Part shown: positions 45,463 through 54,377 of the stretch, in pieces
How the letters are laid out: every line of letters starts with the position of its first letter
How positions within the stretch are numbered: position 1 is the first letter of the stretch
Origin: an uncultured Alphaproteobacteria bacterium
GTDB lineage: Bacteria; Pseudomonadota; Alphaproteobacteria; Micavibrionales; Micavibrionaceae
Assembly (NCBI GenBank): GCA_946480475.1
Contig: CAMLJM010000010.1
Coordinates: 16,412-80,411, forward strand
Reading direction: 5' to 3'
DNA length: 64,000 nucleotides
Notes under the pieces: generated by a model
What the model was told of the DNA's origin: nothing
Database searches by the model: none
Seen by the model: the letters and a program-made list of their open reading frames with translations, nothing else
Translations under genes and position numbers: made by a program

Positions 45463-46662
45463 TTAAAATGCGGCAAAACCGGTAATGGCGCGCCCCAAGA
45501 TCAGGGCATGAATATCGTGAGTTCCCTCATAAGTATTCACAGCCTCGAGGTTCATGACGTGGCGGATAACGTGATATTCATCCGCAATACCGTTGCCGCC
45601 CAGCATGTCACGGGCAATGCGCGCCATATCAAGTGCTTTGCCGCAGTTATTACGTTTCAGCATGGAGATAGCTTCAGGTGCCGCACGATATTCATTGCGC
45701 AGCGTTCCCAGACGCCACGCCGCCATCAGGCCCAGGGTAATTTCGGTTTCCATGTCAGCCAGCTTCTTTTGTACCAGCTGTTGTGCCGCCAGAGGTTTGC
45801 CAAAGATGACACGGTCAATGGTGTATTGGCGCGCGGTATGGAAGCAGAACTCGGCAGCACCCATTGCGCCCCAGCAAATGCCGTAACGGGCTGAATTGAG
45901 GCAGGAGAAGGGGCCTTTCAGGCCTTTCACATTGAGAATCATATCTTCTGTCACAGGCACTTCGTCCATAGCGATGCCGCCAGTGATGGAAGCGCGAAGA
46001 GAAAATTTGCCCTCAATCTTGGGTGCTGTAAGGCCCTTCATGCCTTTTTCCAGCACAACGCCAACGATTTCATCGTCATCATTCTTGGCCCAGACGACAA
46101 AAACATCTGCGACAGGTGAATTGGTGATCCATTGCTTTGAGCCGGAGAGGGTGTAGGCATTGCCTGCCTTCTTCAAGCGTGTGCGCATCGCTGAAGGGTC
46201 GGAGCCACCATCGGGTTCTGTCAAGCCGAAGCAGCCAATAAACTCACCTGCTGCCAGTTTTGGCAGGTATTTTTGTTTTTGTTCCTCCGAGCCGAAGGCA
46301 TGGATAGGGTACATCACGAGAGAGGATTGTACCGACATCGCCGAACGATAGCCGGAATCTACCCGTTCGACTTCACGCGCTACCAGTCCATACGATACCT
46401 GAGAGACTCCGGCGCAACCATAACCTTCAAGCATGGCGCCGAGTAATCCCAGTTCACCCATTTCACGCATGATGGCAGGATCGAATGTTTCATGACGGTT
46501 CGCCTCAAGCACGCGCGGCATCAGTTTGCTCTGACAATAATCGCGTGCTGTGTCGCGGATCATCCGCTCTTCGTCGGTTAAAAGTTCATCAAGGAGGAGT
46601 GGGTCCTGCCAGTCAAATTCGGGGCGGTGGCTTTTTGCGGTCATTTTTCTCTCGGCTACCAT
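45463..46662 (-). CDS. gcdH: Acyl-CoA dehydrogenase, glutaryl-CoA dehydrogenase type
   Basis: GcdH oxidises and decarboxylates glutaryl-CoA to crotonyl-CoA in lysine and tryptophan breakdown. The 399-residue flavoprotein has the acyl-CoA dehydrogenase signatures [14 protein letters not shown] and [16 protein letters not shown], the segment [15 protein letters not shown] and the catalytic Glu in [23 protein letters not shown] 46662 was chosen because AAGGAG lies 7 nt upstream; the frame continues to 46815, but that part is the translation of a dispersed palindromic repeat. Confidence 0.92.
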   Translation of the reverse strand: MVAERKMTAKSHRPEFDWQDPLLLDELLTDEERMIRDTARDYCQSKLMPRVLEANRHETFDPAIMREMGELGLLGAMLEGYGCAGVSQVSYGLVAREVERVDSGYRSAMSVQSSLVMYPIHAFGSEEQKQKYLPKLAAGEFIGCFGLTEPDGGSDPSAMRTRLKKAGNAYTLSGSKQWITNSPVADVFVVWAKNDDDEIVGVVLEKGMKGLTAPKIEGKFSLRASITGGIAMDEVPVTEDMILNVKGLKGPFSCLNSARYGICWGAMGAAEFCFHTARQYTIDRVIFGKPLAAQQLVQKKLADMETEITLGLMAAWRLGTLRNEYRAAPEAISMLKRNNCGKALDMARIARDMLGGNGIADEYHVIRHVMNLEAVNTYEGTHDIHALILGRAITGFAAF

Positions 46663-46675
46663 GTTTTTTCTCCTT

Positions 46676-46746
46676 GTCATTCCTGCGTAAACCGGAATCC
46701 ATACTATCCATATATTGGCTGGATCCCGGTCTTCGCCGGGACGACG
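46676..46746. repeat. Palindromic dispersed repeat (REP/MITE-like)
   Basis: The element begins GTCATTCCTGCG and ends CCGGGACGACG. It holds two hairpins, ATTCC...GGAAT (46679-46698) and TCCCGG...CCGGGA (46724-46741), and its two halves are roughly inverted copies (GGAATCCA / TGGATCCC). The pattern GTCATTCC...GGAATCCA...TGGATCCCGG...CCGGGA-GAC is the common small palindromic repeat of many proteobacterial genomes, known for spurious translations such as WIPAYAGMT. It sits directly upstream of gcdH. Confidence 0.8.
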
Positions 46747-46787
46747 ATTGAGCGTATGTTTTTCATAGGTTAATATACGGGGGTTAA

Positions 46788-47000
46788 ATGGACGAGGCAA
46801 TGACAGAACAACCATTACGCGGTCGCGAAATCATCTTTGAATTTTACCCTATCGGCAACTTGGTCAAGGTGTCGGCGATGGATGTCAAAACCATGACGGA
46901 AATATCCATTCAAGGTCCTGCGAATGCTGGTGAAGCGACGTTAAAATTAAATGCGCTTCGCCGCCTTGAGTATGTCCTTAAGAAGAAGGGCCTTATTTAG
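46788..47000 (+). CDS. Small conserved protein, DUF6898-like
   Basis: The 70-residue product contains [20 protein letters not shown], then [19 protein letters not shown] and a Lys-rich end (LEYVLKKKG), as in the small alphaproteobacterial family I know as DUF6898. Function is unknown. An internal ATG at 46800 with GAGG before it is an alternative start. The stop overlaps the end of the convergent lipoprotein gene by 8 bp. Confidence 0.75.
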   Translation: MDEAMTEQPLRGREIIFEFYPIGNLVKVSAMDVKTMTEISIQGPANAGEATLKLNALRRLEYVLKKKGLI

Positions 47001-47304
47001 GGCCAAAGCAATGATCATTCAGTCGGGCAAATTGCCTATCCTGTTCGCCTTCGCGGTTGGCTACGGGTGACACTGTAATAGTATCGTTTTTAACGGTGCT
47101 CAGGATCAGTGTATCGGTCTTTTTAGAATAGCTGAGCGTGCCACCCTGGTTTTCACCCCAGCATCCGGCAATCATCTGTGCATCATCAGGTTTGCCAAGA
47201 CTTGCGGCGGCTCCCATTTTTGCTTCATCTGTTGGCGGGGTCGAACATCCTGCAATAAGGAAAGCGCCAGCTAAAGGTACACTCCAGTAACGCATTTGGA
47301 CCAT
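46993..47304 (-). CDS. Small lipoprotein of unknown function
   Basis: The 103-residue protein has a lipoprotein signal with lipobox LIAGC (Cys about residue 20), so it is probably anchored to a membrane. The mature domain has two further Cys (AGCWGE and DHCFG) that could form a disulfide. I do not recognise the family. GGGAGG lies 6 nt before ATG 47304. It is divergent from rpiB. Confidence 0.72.
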   Translation of the reverse strand: MVQMRYWSVPLAGAFLIAGCSTPPTDEAKMGAAASLGKPDDAQMIAGCWGENQGGTLSYSKKTDTLILSTVKNDTITVSPVANREGEQDRQFARLNDHCFGPK

Positions 47305-47427
47305 TATATTCCTCCCTAATAATTTATATTTATGGTAAGACCGTACAATTCAAAAAAGCAGCGGTCAATCTGTGTTTTAACCTAGTAATCACTTGATTTA
47401 GGTGCTGTGCGGCATTTATATATCCGC

Positions 47428-47871
47428 ATGACAAGCAAGCCTATGATCGCCATCGCCGCTGATCACGGTGGATTTTCCCTAAAGCGGGCTATTATCAAAG
47501 CCTACGCGGATAAATACGATTTCCTTGACCTTGGTACGGATTCCGAAGAGTCCTGCAACTATTCTGACTATGGTCATGCCTTGGCCGAAGCTATTGAGAA
47601 TGGCAAAGCCAAACAGGGTATTATCATCTGTGGCAGTGGTATCGGTATTTCGATTGCGGCCAATCGTCATAAAGCTATTCGTGCGGCACTCTGCACCGAT
47701 TCAACGATGGCGCGCCTTTCCAGACTTCATAATGATGCCAATGTGTTGGCGCTTGGTGCTCGTATAATAGGTCAACAAGTGGCCTTTGATTGCGTTGATG
47801 CGTTCTTTAGCACCGCTTTTGAAGGTGGCAGACATGAAGCAAGAGTTGAGAAACTTAACGTAGGTATCTAA
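47428..47871 (+). CDS. rpiB: Ribose-5-phosphate isomerase B
   Basis: RpiB interconverts ribose 5-phosphate and ribulose 5-phosphate. The 147-residue protein has [12 protein letters not shown] with the substrate His region, the Cys base in [16 protein letters not shown], and the C-terminal [16 protein letters not shown] 47428 was chosen over a GTG at 47407; an internal ATG at 47443 is also possible. It is 20 bp upstream of glyA, an arrangement common in Alphaproteobacteria. Confidence 0.93.
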   Translation: MTSKPMIAIAADHGGFSLKRAIIKAYADKYDFLDLGTDSEESCNYSDYGHALAEAIENGKAKQGIIICGSGIGISIAANRHKAIRAALCTDSTMARLSRLHNDANVLALGARIIGQQVAFDCVDAFFSTAFEGGRHEARVEKLNVGI

Positions 47872-47891
47872 TTAGAAGGGTGAATTCTATT

Positions 47892-49202
47892 ATGAGCAAT
47901 GCAGCGATGGCACAGAAAATGACAAATTCCGGTTTCTTTACTGAAGATCTCGCATCACACGACCCAGAGTTGTTCTCTGCGATTGGCAAAGAGCTGGAGC
48001 GTCAGCAGACACAGATCGAATTGATCGCCAGCGAGAACATTGTTTCGAAAGCCGTACTGCAGGCACAAGGCACAGTTCTGACAAACAAGTATGCCGAAGG
48101 CTATCCAGGTAAGCGCTACTATGGTGGTTGCGAATTCGTCGATGTTGCTGAAGAGCTGGCTCGTGAACGCGCGAAGAAAATCTTCGGAGCGCAATATGCA
48201 AATGTTCAACCGAACTCAGGCTCCCAAGCGAACCAGGGTGTAATGATGGCGCTGTTGCAGCCCGGTGATACAATCCTCGGTATGGCGCTCAGTTCAGGCG
48301 GTCACCTGACGCATGGTGCGGCACCTAACCAGTCGGGCAAGTGGTTCAATGCCGTTCAATATGGCGTCCGCAAGGAAGACGCGCTGCTGGATTATGATGA
48401 AGTCGAAAAATTGGCAAAAGAACATAAGCCGAAGATGATTATTGCCGGTGCTTCGGCCTATCCGCGTGTAATAGACTTCAAGCGTTTCCGTGAAATCGCT
48501 GATCTGGTGGGGGCCTATCTGTTTGTTGATATGGCGCATTATGCAGGCCTGATTGCAGCGGGTGCTTATCCGTCGCCCATTCCGCATGCTCATGTTGTAA
48601 CAACTACGACACACAAAACATTGCGTGGCCCGCGTGGTGGTATGATCCTGACCAACGATGAGGATATCGCCAAGAAAATCAATTCAGCGATTTTTCCGGG
48701 TATACAGGGTGGCCCCCTGATGCATGTGATCGCGGCAAAGGCGGTTTGTTTCGGTGAGGCGCTGACGCCGGAATTTAAAGAATATGGCCATGCTGTTGTT
48801 CGCAATGCGAAGGTATTGGCTGAAACACTCAAAGAGGGTGGTTTCGATATCGTTTCCGGCGGCACAGACAGCCATATCGTGCTCCTTGACCTGCGGCCGA
48901 AGAAGCTGACAGGTAATATCGTAGAAAAGGTTCTGGAAGAAGCAGGTATGACCTGCAATAAGAATGCTGTGCCGTTCGATCCGGAAAAGCCGATGGTCAC
49001 CAGCGGTGTTCGTTTGGGTACACCCGCAGCGACAACGCGTGGTTTTGGTGAGGCGGAGTGGCGCCAGGTGGGTCAGATGATCAATACTGTTCTTGATGGT
49101 TTAGCCAAGAATGGTGTCGAGGGTAATAAGGCGCTTGAGAAAGAAGTGCGTGAGAAAGTCCGTACACTCTGCGCACGCTTCCCGATTTACCCGGGCCTGT
49201 AA
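47892..49202 (+). CDS. glyA: Serine hydroxymethyltransferase
   Basis: GlyA makes glycine and methylene-tetrahydrofolate from serine. The 436-residue enzyme has [25 protein letters not shown], the PLP Lys in [14 protein letters not shown] and the C-terminal [18 protein letters not shown] 47892 was chosen; GTG 47880 lies inside the GAAGGG that serves as ribosome-binding sequence. nrdR follows after 3 bp. I see no glycine riboswitch upstream. Confidence 0.96.
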   Translation: MSNAAMAQKMTNSGFFTEDLASHDPELFSAIGKELERQQTQIELIASENIVSKAVLQAQGTVLTNKYAEGYPGKRYYGGCEFVDVAEELARERAKKIFGAQYANVQPNSGSQANQGVMMALLQPGDTILGMALSSGGHLTHGAAPNQSGKWFNAVQYGVRKEDALLDYDEVEKLAKEHKPKMIIAGASAYPRVIDFKRFREIADLVGAYLFVDMAHYAGLIAAGAYPSPIPHAHVVTTTTHKTLRGPRGGMILTNDEDIAKKINSAIFPGIQGGPLMHVIAAKAVCFGEALTPEFKEYGHAVVRNAKVLAETLKEGGFDIVSGGTDSHIVLLDLRPKKLTGNIVEKVLEEAGMTCNKNAVPFDPEKPMVTSGVRLGTPAATTRGFGEAEWRQVGQMINTVLDGLAKNGVEGNKALEKEVREKVRTLCARFPIYPGL

Positions 49203-49205
49203 CCG

Positions 49206-49691
49206 ATGCGTTGCCCGTTCTGCAGTCATGAGGAAACACAGGTTAAGGACTCGCGTCCGACCGAGGATAATGCGGCCATTCGCCGTCGTCGTGTGTGTCC
49301 GGGTTGTGGAGGCCGCTTTACGACATTTGAACGCATTCAGTTGCGTGAGATGACGGTCGTCAAACATGATGGCCGCAAGCAGGTATTTGACCGGGACAAG
49401 ATTTTCAAATCCATGCATACGGCTTTGCGTAAACGCAATGTGCAGGATGACCAGATTGAAAAGGCGGTAACGGCTATCGTGCGCCAACTGGAAAGTCTGG
49501 GTGAAACCGAAGTGCAGTCGACCCTGATCGGGGACATGGTGATGAAGGCGTTGGCCCGTCTCGATACGATCGCTTATATCCGTTTTGCTTCTGTTTATAA
49601 GGATTTCCGCAAACCAGAGGATTTCAATGAATTCCTGGATGACGTTCGCCATGAGCTGGAAGGCGGCTCTGACGACGAAGAAGCGGCTTAA
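49206..49691 (+). CDS. nrdR: Transcriptional repressor NrdR
   Basis: NrdR represses ribonucleotide reductase genes when dATP is high. The 161-residue protein has the zinc ribbon ([17 protein letters not shown], then [17 protein letters not shown]) and the ATP-cone ([19 protein letters not shown]). Length is typical of the family. It starts 3 bp after glyA and is followed by nusB, a usual alphaproteobacterial order. Confidence 0.96.
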   Translation: MRCPFCSHEETQVKDSRPTEDNAAIRRRRVCPGCGGRFTTFERIQLREMTVVKHDGRKQVFDRDKIFKSMHTALRKRNVQDDQIEKAVTAIVRQLESLGETEVQSTLIGDMVMKALARLDTIAYIRFASVYKDFRKPEDFNEFLDDVRHELEGGSDDEEAA

Positions 49692-49741
49692 AACTACTAA
49701 AAACATTGCCTTTTGCTTCATTTTTCGGCATAAGTGCCGCC

Positions 49742-50218
49742 ATGAACGCTGAAGCCCAGAAATCCGAACCGTCTCAAAATGCCCGCAATACCTCGGCCCG
49801 TCTGGCTGCGGTGCAGGCACTTTACCAGCTTAAAAGCAACGAAGAGACCGTTCCAATGCTGATCGAGGAGTACCGCCAACATCGTTTGGGTAAGCCTCTC
49901 GATGGGGTAGAGACTGTTACACCTGATAGCTTGTTATTTGAGCGCATACTAAAAGGCGTTACGCAACATGCTGAAACCGTGCATGAAATGCTGGTAAATG
50001 CCCTTACTAAAGGTGATCAACAGCGGGCCGTTCCCTCTGAGCCGCTTTTGAATGCCATCCTTAGCTGTGGTGCTTATGAATTAATGTCACACCAGGACAT
50101 TGATGCGCCTATTCTGATTGACGACTATCTGAACATTACCCATGCCTTTTATGACCAGGGTGAACATAAGCTCGTTAACGCGGTTCTGGACCGTGTTAAG
50201 GATATGACGCGCTCCTGA
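49742..50218 (+). CDS. nusB: Transcription antitermination protein NusB
   Basis: NusB with NusE (S10) binds boxA in rRNA leaders and prevents early termination. The 158-residue all-helical protein has ARLAAVQALYQL near the start and ILSCGAYELMSHQDIDAPILIDDYLNI, then KLVNAVLDRVK at the end, matching the family. ATG 49742 was chosen over a TTG start at 49706. It ends the rpiB-glyA-nrdR-nusB run. Confidence 0.92.
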   Translation: MNAEAQKSEPSQNARNTSARLAAVQALYQLKSNEETVPMLIEEYRQHRLGKPLDGVETVTPDSLLFERILKGVTQHAETVHEMLVNALTKGDQQRAVPSEPLLNAILSCGAYELMSHQDIDAPILIDDYLNITHAFYDQGEHKLVNAVLDRVKDMTRS

Positions 50219-50527
50219 TTATTATTTTCATAATATTAGAGCTGGGGGTGTTTTCTTTTCAGTTTTGTTTTTCTCGTAAAAAATTGGAATTGTTAATTTT
50301 ATGCTGAGTGCAGAGGCATGCTTCTCAACTTGCACTTCAAGAATAAAATGCTTAAGTTTCTGAAAATAAATATATATTCTTAGATATGGGTTCACTCTGA
50401 ATCCGCCTGCCTTTTACTAAAATGCCATCTATCTGTAACAGAAAGTTAATCCCGGCGGTCTAATATGGACTGTAGGGCAAAATTAATTTGAATACCTGTC
50501 GCGTAAGTGTGGGGAGTTTTCTGAGTT
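50219..50527. other. AT-rich intergenic region between nusB and fliL
   Basis: This 309-bp stretch holds no open frame worth calling and no clear terminator after nusB. AAGAATA and TATTCTT arms (about 50340-50385) face each other across a long spacer, which is weak in such AT-rich sequence. It presumably contains the fliL promoter, but I see no convincing -35/-10 pair. Confidence 0.5.
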
Positions 50528-51010
50528 ATGAAGATCGCCATCATGGCAATTGTAGCAATCCTGGTCCTCGGCGGCGGTGCTGGCGGGGCGTATTTCTATT
50601 TCGGGCAGAAAGCGGAAGCTTCTGTCGGTGAAACAGAAGAACACACAGCTGCAAAGGAAGACCATGGTAAAAAAGAGGGCAAGGCTGAGCATCTTGCTTT
50701 CGTGGAAATGGACCCCCTCATTCTGCCGATTATCGATGCAGAGGGTATCAATCAACTGGTTAGCCTTGTAATCGTTCTGCAAGTTCATGATGAAGAGCAG
50801 AAAGCAGAAGTATCTGCGCAGATGTTTCGCATCAAGGATGCCTATATCCAGGATATGTACGGTTCCCTCAACAAGCATGTGGCTGTAAAAGATGGCGTTA
50901 TTCAGGTTGATGTTCTGAAGGCGAAGCTGACGGCTGCCAGTGAGCGCGTTTTGGGCGAGGGCGTTGTCACAGATGTCCTGCTGCAGGTTGTGCAGCAGCG
51001 CCCGATATAA
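50528..51010 (+). CDS. fliL: Flagellar basal body protein FliL
   Basis: FliL sits in the inner membrane next to the stator and supports motor torque. The 160-residue protein has an N-terminal membrane helix (about 3-25), a Glu/Lys/His-rich linker (about 30-55) and a periplasmic domain with FVEMDPLILPI and VVTDVLLQVVQQRPI, typical of FliL. It stands alone: no fliM or other flagellar gene is beside it. GGGGAG lies about 11 nt upstream of the ATG. Confidence 0.85.
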   Translation: MKIAIMAIVAILVLGGGAGGAYFYFGQKAEASVGETEEHTAAKEDHGKKEGKAEHLAFVEMDPLILPIIDAEGINQLVSLVIVLQVHDEEQKAEVSAQMFRIKDAYIQDMYGSLNKHVAVKDGVIQVDVLKAKLTAASERVLGEGVVTDVLLQVVQQRPI

Positions 51011-51033
51011 CTGTCCAGATCAAAAACAAAGAA

Positions 51034-51058
51034 AAAGCCGCACATTATGCGGCTTTCC
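51034..51058. terminator. Bidirectional Rho-independent terminator
   Basis: AAAGCCGCA (51034-51042) pairs with TGCGGCTTT (51048-51056) around a 5-nt loop. Several A residues precede it, giving a U run on the minus-strand transcript, so it can end both fliL and the convergent TerC gene. Confidence 0.85.
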
Positions 51059-51064
51059 TTATTC

Positions 51065-51808
51065 CTATTGTTTCTGGGCTTCCAGTTCCCGTTTCTTCTT
51101 TTTGCGCTTGGCGGCAAGAAGATTGAGGCATTCGACACCCATGGAGAAGGCAATCGCGAAGTACATATAACCACGTTCGATATGGTGGTGCAGGCCTTCA
51201 GCGATCAATACCAGACCAACAAGCAGGATGAAGCTAAGCGCCAGCATCTTGACGGTGGGGTGGTCATGCACGAATTTGCTGACGGGTTCGGAAGCAAACA
51301 GCATGACGCCAATCGCCACGACAACAGCGGCGACCATCACCCATAACTGGTCTGACATACCAACTGCGGTGATAACGGAGTCGAGGGAGAAGACCAGATC
51401 AAGAATAACAATCTGGCCAATAACCATGGCAAAAGCGGCTTTCTTTTTTGCCGCAGCTTCATCTTCTTCATGGCCCTCCAGTGAGTGATGGATTTCCTGT
51501 GTGCCTTTCCAGAGCAGGAACAGGCCGCCGCCCAGCATGATAAGGTCACGCCATGAAACCTCATGACTCCATATCGTAAATATGGGATCGGTTAGTTTGG
51601 CAATCCAGACGATCATGCTTAGCAGCACGATACGCATGATCAGTGCCAGGCCAAGGCCAATTTGGCGTGCGAGCTTTTGCTGCTCCTTCGGCAGCGCCTG
51701 CGTTACGATGGACAGGAAGATGATGTTATCAATTCCCAAAACGATTTCGAGAATGGCCAGGGTTGCAAAGCTGGCCCAGATGGCCGGATCGGTCAAAAGT
51801 TCGAGCAT
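51065..51808 (-). CDS. TerC family membrane protein
   Basis: The 247-residue protein has about seven membrane helices. The family's acidic intramembrane motifs are present: LEIVLGIDNIIF and, in the second repeat, LDLVFSLDSVITAVGM. These acidic residues are thought to bind Mn2+ or Ca2+; TerC proteins have been linked to metal export and metallation of exported enzymes. A His/Glu-rich cytoplasmic loop (HHSLEGHEEDEAAAKKK) lies between the halves. It shares a terminator with fliL. Confidence 0.87.
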   Translation of the reverse strand: MLELLTDPAIWASFATLAILEIVLGIDNIIFLSIVTQALPKEQQKLARQIGLGLALIMRIVLLSMIVWIAKLTDPIFTIWSHEVSWRDLIMLGGGLFLLWKGTQEIHHSLEGHEEDEAAAKKKAAFAMVIGQIVILDLVFSLDSVITAVGMSDQLWVMVAAVVVAIGVMLFASEPVSKFVHDHPTVKMLALSFILLVGLVLIAEGLHHHIERGYMYFAIAFSMGVECLNLLAAKRKKKKRELEAQKQ

Positions 51809-51908
51809 GTGTTTATGCCTGTTGCAAAGTTAAGGGTGTAGGAAATTACCATGCTGGCGTTTATCAGTAGAAGGGGAAAACGCAGGGGCAGGAGAGTTTT
51901 CCCGGGGG

Positions 51909-52634
51909 TCAGGGGCTTGAAGGGCTGGAATTTCCCGAAATGAGGAGTGTTTTTATCCCGTAAGGCATTCCTGTCGTTTCTATATGGCGTTTCTCAGCCT
52001 CCATGTTGGCTTTCGCCTGTTTGCTGTAGCGTTCTTCATAAAGGTCGCTTAGGAAAAGTTTCTTGCCTGATTCTAATATGGTTGTAAGGAACGCCAAGCG
52101 TCCGGCACAGAATGTCTTGGCATCATACTGCATATATTCCTGCCGTACCTGTCTTGCATAACGTTCGTATATATGTGCGGGGGCACCCAGAATGCTCATG
52201 TCCATATCAAGGAACAGGACGGCATCATGATCTGCGGGATCAGCTTTGTGTGTTTCCGTCATACGGATAAGGCTCGTCACACGATTGATCATCTGAGGTG
52301 CAAATCCCAGACTTGTAAGGTGTTCCTCAGCCAGACGTGCGCTTTGCTCTTCGTTGCTGGCGTCTGCTGGAATATTAAGAAGCCTGCGGGATTCATCTCC
52401 ATAAACCGCATCATGATAAAAGATCGCGAACCCCACACTGACAGGATCGTCAAAGGTTAGTTCTTCTGATTGCTTGAATAGGTCAACCAAATGGTCAAGG
52501 GAGTGGTAGGCACGTGCTGTCGTGTATAGTTTTACGATATCGCCGAAACAAAGGATGGCGTTCTTGTGGTCGGCTGGCTTTGTCAGACGGTCCCAGTGAT
52601 GCGCAAGGTATGTGACAGTATCATTTGTGGTCAT
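51909..52634 (-). CDS. Predicted metal-dependent HD-domain phosphohydrolase
   Basis: The 241-residue protein follows the COG4339-type HD family: RAYHSLDHLVDL, AIFYHDAVYGDES with the HD pair, SARLAEEHLTSLGF, MTETHKAD, LDMDMSILGAP and ARQVRQEY. These provide the metal-binding His and Asp residues expected for a phosphohydrolase. The substrate is unknown. It begins 17 bp after the ATP-grasp-like gene in the same direction, so the two are probably co-transcribed. Confidence 0.85.
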   Translation of the reverse strand: MTTNDTVTYLAHHWDRLTKPADHKNAILCFGDIVKLYTTARAYHSLDHLVDLFKQSEELTFDDPVSVGFAIFYHDAVYGDESRRLLNIPADASNEEQSARLAEEHLTSLGFAPQMINRVTSLIRMTETHKADPADHDAVLFLDMDMSILGAPAHIYERYARQVRQEYMQYDAKTFCAGRLAFLTTILESGKKLFLSDLYEERYSKQAKANMEAEKRHIETTGMPYGIKTLLISGNSSPSSP

Positions 52635-52651
52635 ATTGCGCTCCGTTCACG

Positions 52652-54100
52652 TCAGGTGGGTCTGTGTGCTTGCTGTAGGCGTTCTTTCATCTGATGTTGG
52701 AATTTCCTGTCATCCTCCAGTTTTATCAGAAAACCCCACGGCACATAGTATTGGCTGCCGTAGTAATACTGCGTATCCGTGAAATAACCGGAAAGACCCG
52801 GTTTCATGAGGGCACGCACATAATTTTCGGCTGCATTGCCAAATTCGCCTTTTAAACAAAGTTGTTTAATACGATTGTAAACTTTTGATGGAAACGCATT
52901 TCTATTCAAGGGAAGGGGATTATTTATGGTTCCTGGATAATATTCGCCATTTAATGCCATGGAGATACCCGTAGCTTGGCGGGCTGCTGAACGATGCGTA
53001 AGGTTTCTCCATGTTCTTTGATATAGTGATTTTGATTCAACAACCGCAGGCAAGCGTTCACAGAATTCATGGATTTGGGGAAAAATCTCTTTACACAGTG
53101 CTAGCGTCATAGGTGCGCTATCCATGCGTCTGTTGGAGAATTTCTTGTCCTTCTTGCCATTTGATTCAAAACGATTGGGAGAGTGGGAAACAAGCTGCTC
53201 CAGTTGTGCCTTCCCCCTTTTCAGAGGGGTCGCGGGTAACTTCCAGTAACCGTCATGAATTTCAACTTCCCATGATGTGCTGTCGATACTACGGTGCATA
53301 GTTACAAAGGTACGTAATGTGCCGTCGTAATCGTGATTTTTATATTTTACGGGTCGGGATGGAATATAAGGCTGTACAACCATGACTGGGCTGATATCGG
53401 TCTTCCAGAAGTCACGGCCGGCTTTTTCTTTCTTATAGTGACGTGAATTTACCAGCATGTGGTGAAGGGTTTTATTCATGTCATCAGCGGGAATAATGCG
53501 CACGCCGTTGCCCTGGGATTGGTCGACAGGCTTCACAACATAGTATTCCGCAGGACCGATATCCTTGACGATGCGTTCTGCCAGTCCCGAATCGTATGTG
53601 GTCGTGCTTAAGTGTGTGGGTACATAGAACTGCCTTAAGGTTCTGTCTTCAGCAATGACACAAGCCTGGGCTGCCTTGTTTTCCTGCGTCAGCAACATCT
53701 GTTGATCGGCACTGACAAAAGTGAATTCGGGGTGCGATCTGGCAAATTGTAAATCAGCGCGTGTCATTACAATAGAGCCGCCTCCAACTTCATTGTCAGT
53801 ATTACGGCGTGGATAAATTATGCCGTGGCCACAAGCCGCTATATCATGACCATAGCTGTAGCCCAGCATACTAAGAGGGATGTCTTCGTCCCCATATCCA
53901 ATTTCTTCTGTAGGCTCATTCAGCGTCTCTTCCAGATAGGGAATAATGACCTGGGTGTTCATATCAATGCCGTGAAGTTGGTGGTAACCTTTGTTGCCTG
54001 CCATATACGAAGGCATGAATTCCAGAATTTGAATGGGACCATGTTCCGGAATCTTCATATCCAGCGCCATTGAGTGAATGATGTGTTTCGGCTTATCCAT
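52652..54100 (-). CDS. Uncharacterised protein with ATP-grasp-like region
   Basis: The 482-residue product has features of the ATP-grasp fold in the middle: YYVVKPVDQSQGNGVRI (Lys plus Gly-rich loop, about 190-206), VMVVQPYIPSRPVKY (about 240-254) and DYDGTLRTFVTMHRS (about 258-272), in the right order for the nucleotide site. Later metal-binding residues (usual E-x-N) are not clear. The C-terminal 150 residues are rich in Tyr, Arg and Asn (YFTDTQYYYGSQYYVPWG) and match nothing I know. If active it would form an amide or similar bond using ATP. It is likely in an operon with the HD hydrolase. Confidence 0.55.
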   Translation of the reverse strand: MDKPKHIIHSMALDMKIPEHGPIQILEFMPSYMAGNKGYHQLHGIDMNTQVIIPYLEETLNEPTEEIGYGDEDIPLSMLGYSYGHDIAACGHGIIYPRRNTDNEVGGGSIVMTRADLQFARSHPEFTFVSADQQMLLTQENKAAQACVIAEDRTLRQFYVPTHLSTTTYDSGLAERIVKDIGPAEYYVVKPVDQSQGNGVRIIPADDMNKTLHHMLVNSRHYKKEKAGRDFWKTDISPVMVVQPYIPSRPVKYKNHDYDGTLRTFVTMHRSIDSTSWEVEIHDGYWKLPATPLKRGKAQLEQLVSHSPNRFESNGKKDKKFSNRRMDSAPMTLALCKEIFPQIHEFCERLPAVVESKSLYQRTWRNLTHRSAARQATGISMALNGEYYPGTINNPLPLNRNAFPSKVYNRIKQLCLKGEFGNAAENYVRALMKPGLSGYFTDTQYYYGSQYYVPWGFLIKLEDDRKFQHQMKERLQQAHRPT

Positions 54101-54377
54101 GATGGCATCTTCCCTGTTATAGGGTTGTTATAGCAATTGATGTTAGGGAAAACAACCGATCCAACAGACTTGTGCATCGCAACATTCTTTGTTGTGCGCT
54201 GCGGTATATATTCTGGTTGTTGCCCAAAGCGCTTCGTTTGCGCAATTTCTGTGCAAAATCTGACTTTTAGCCTAAACCAGCCTCTTGCCTTGTATCGCTT
54301 TATTCGGCAATTTCAGGCGTCCTTTTAGGGGATTTGCGTAAACACCCTCAAAACAAAGAGATTAGGGGAATATATAA

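Noticed and set aside
46663..46815. N-terminal extension of glutaryl-CoA dehydrogenase
   Set aside because: The extension translates the dispersed palindromic repeat; a good ribosome-binding sequence supports ATG 46662.
47305..47891. Possible glycine riboswitch before rpiB-glyA
   Set aside because: The gaps before rpiB and glyA are too short and lack the glycine aptamer features.
49101..49820. 239-residue open frame on the minus strand across glyA, nrdR and nusB
   Set aside because: It lies antisense to three well-supported genes, and its Arg/His/Leu-rich product matches no family.
54101..54377. 63-residue open frame in the gap before hppA (54137-54328)
   Set aside because: No ribosome-binding sequence, Cys/Phe-rich random-looking product, and it lies in a divergent promoter region.
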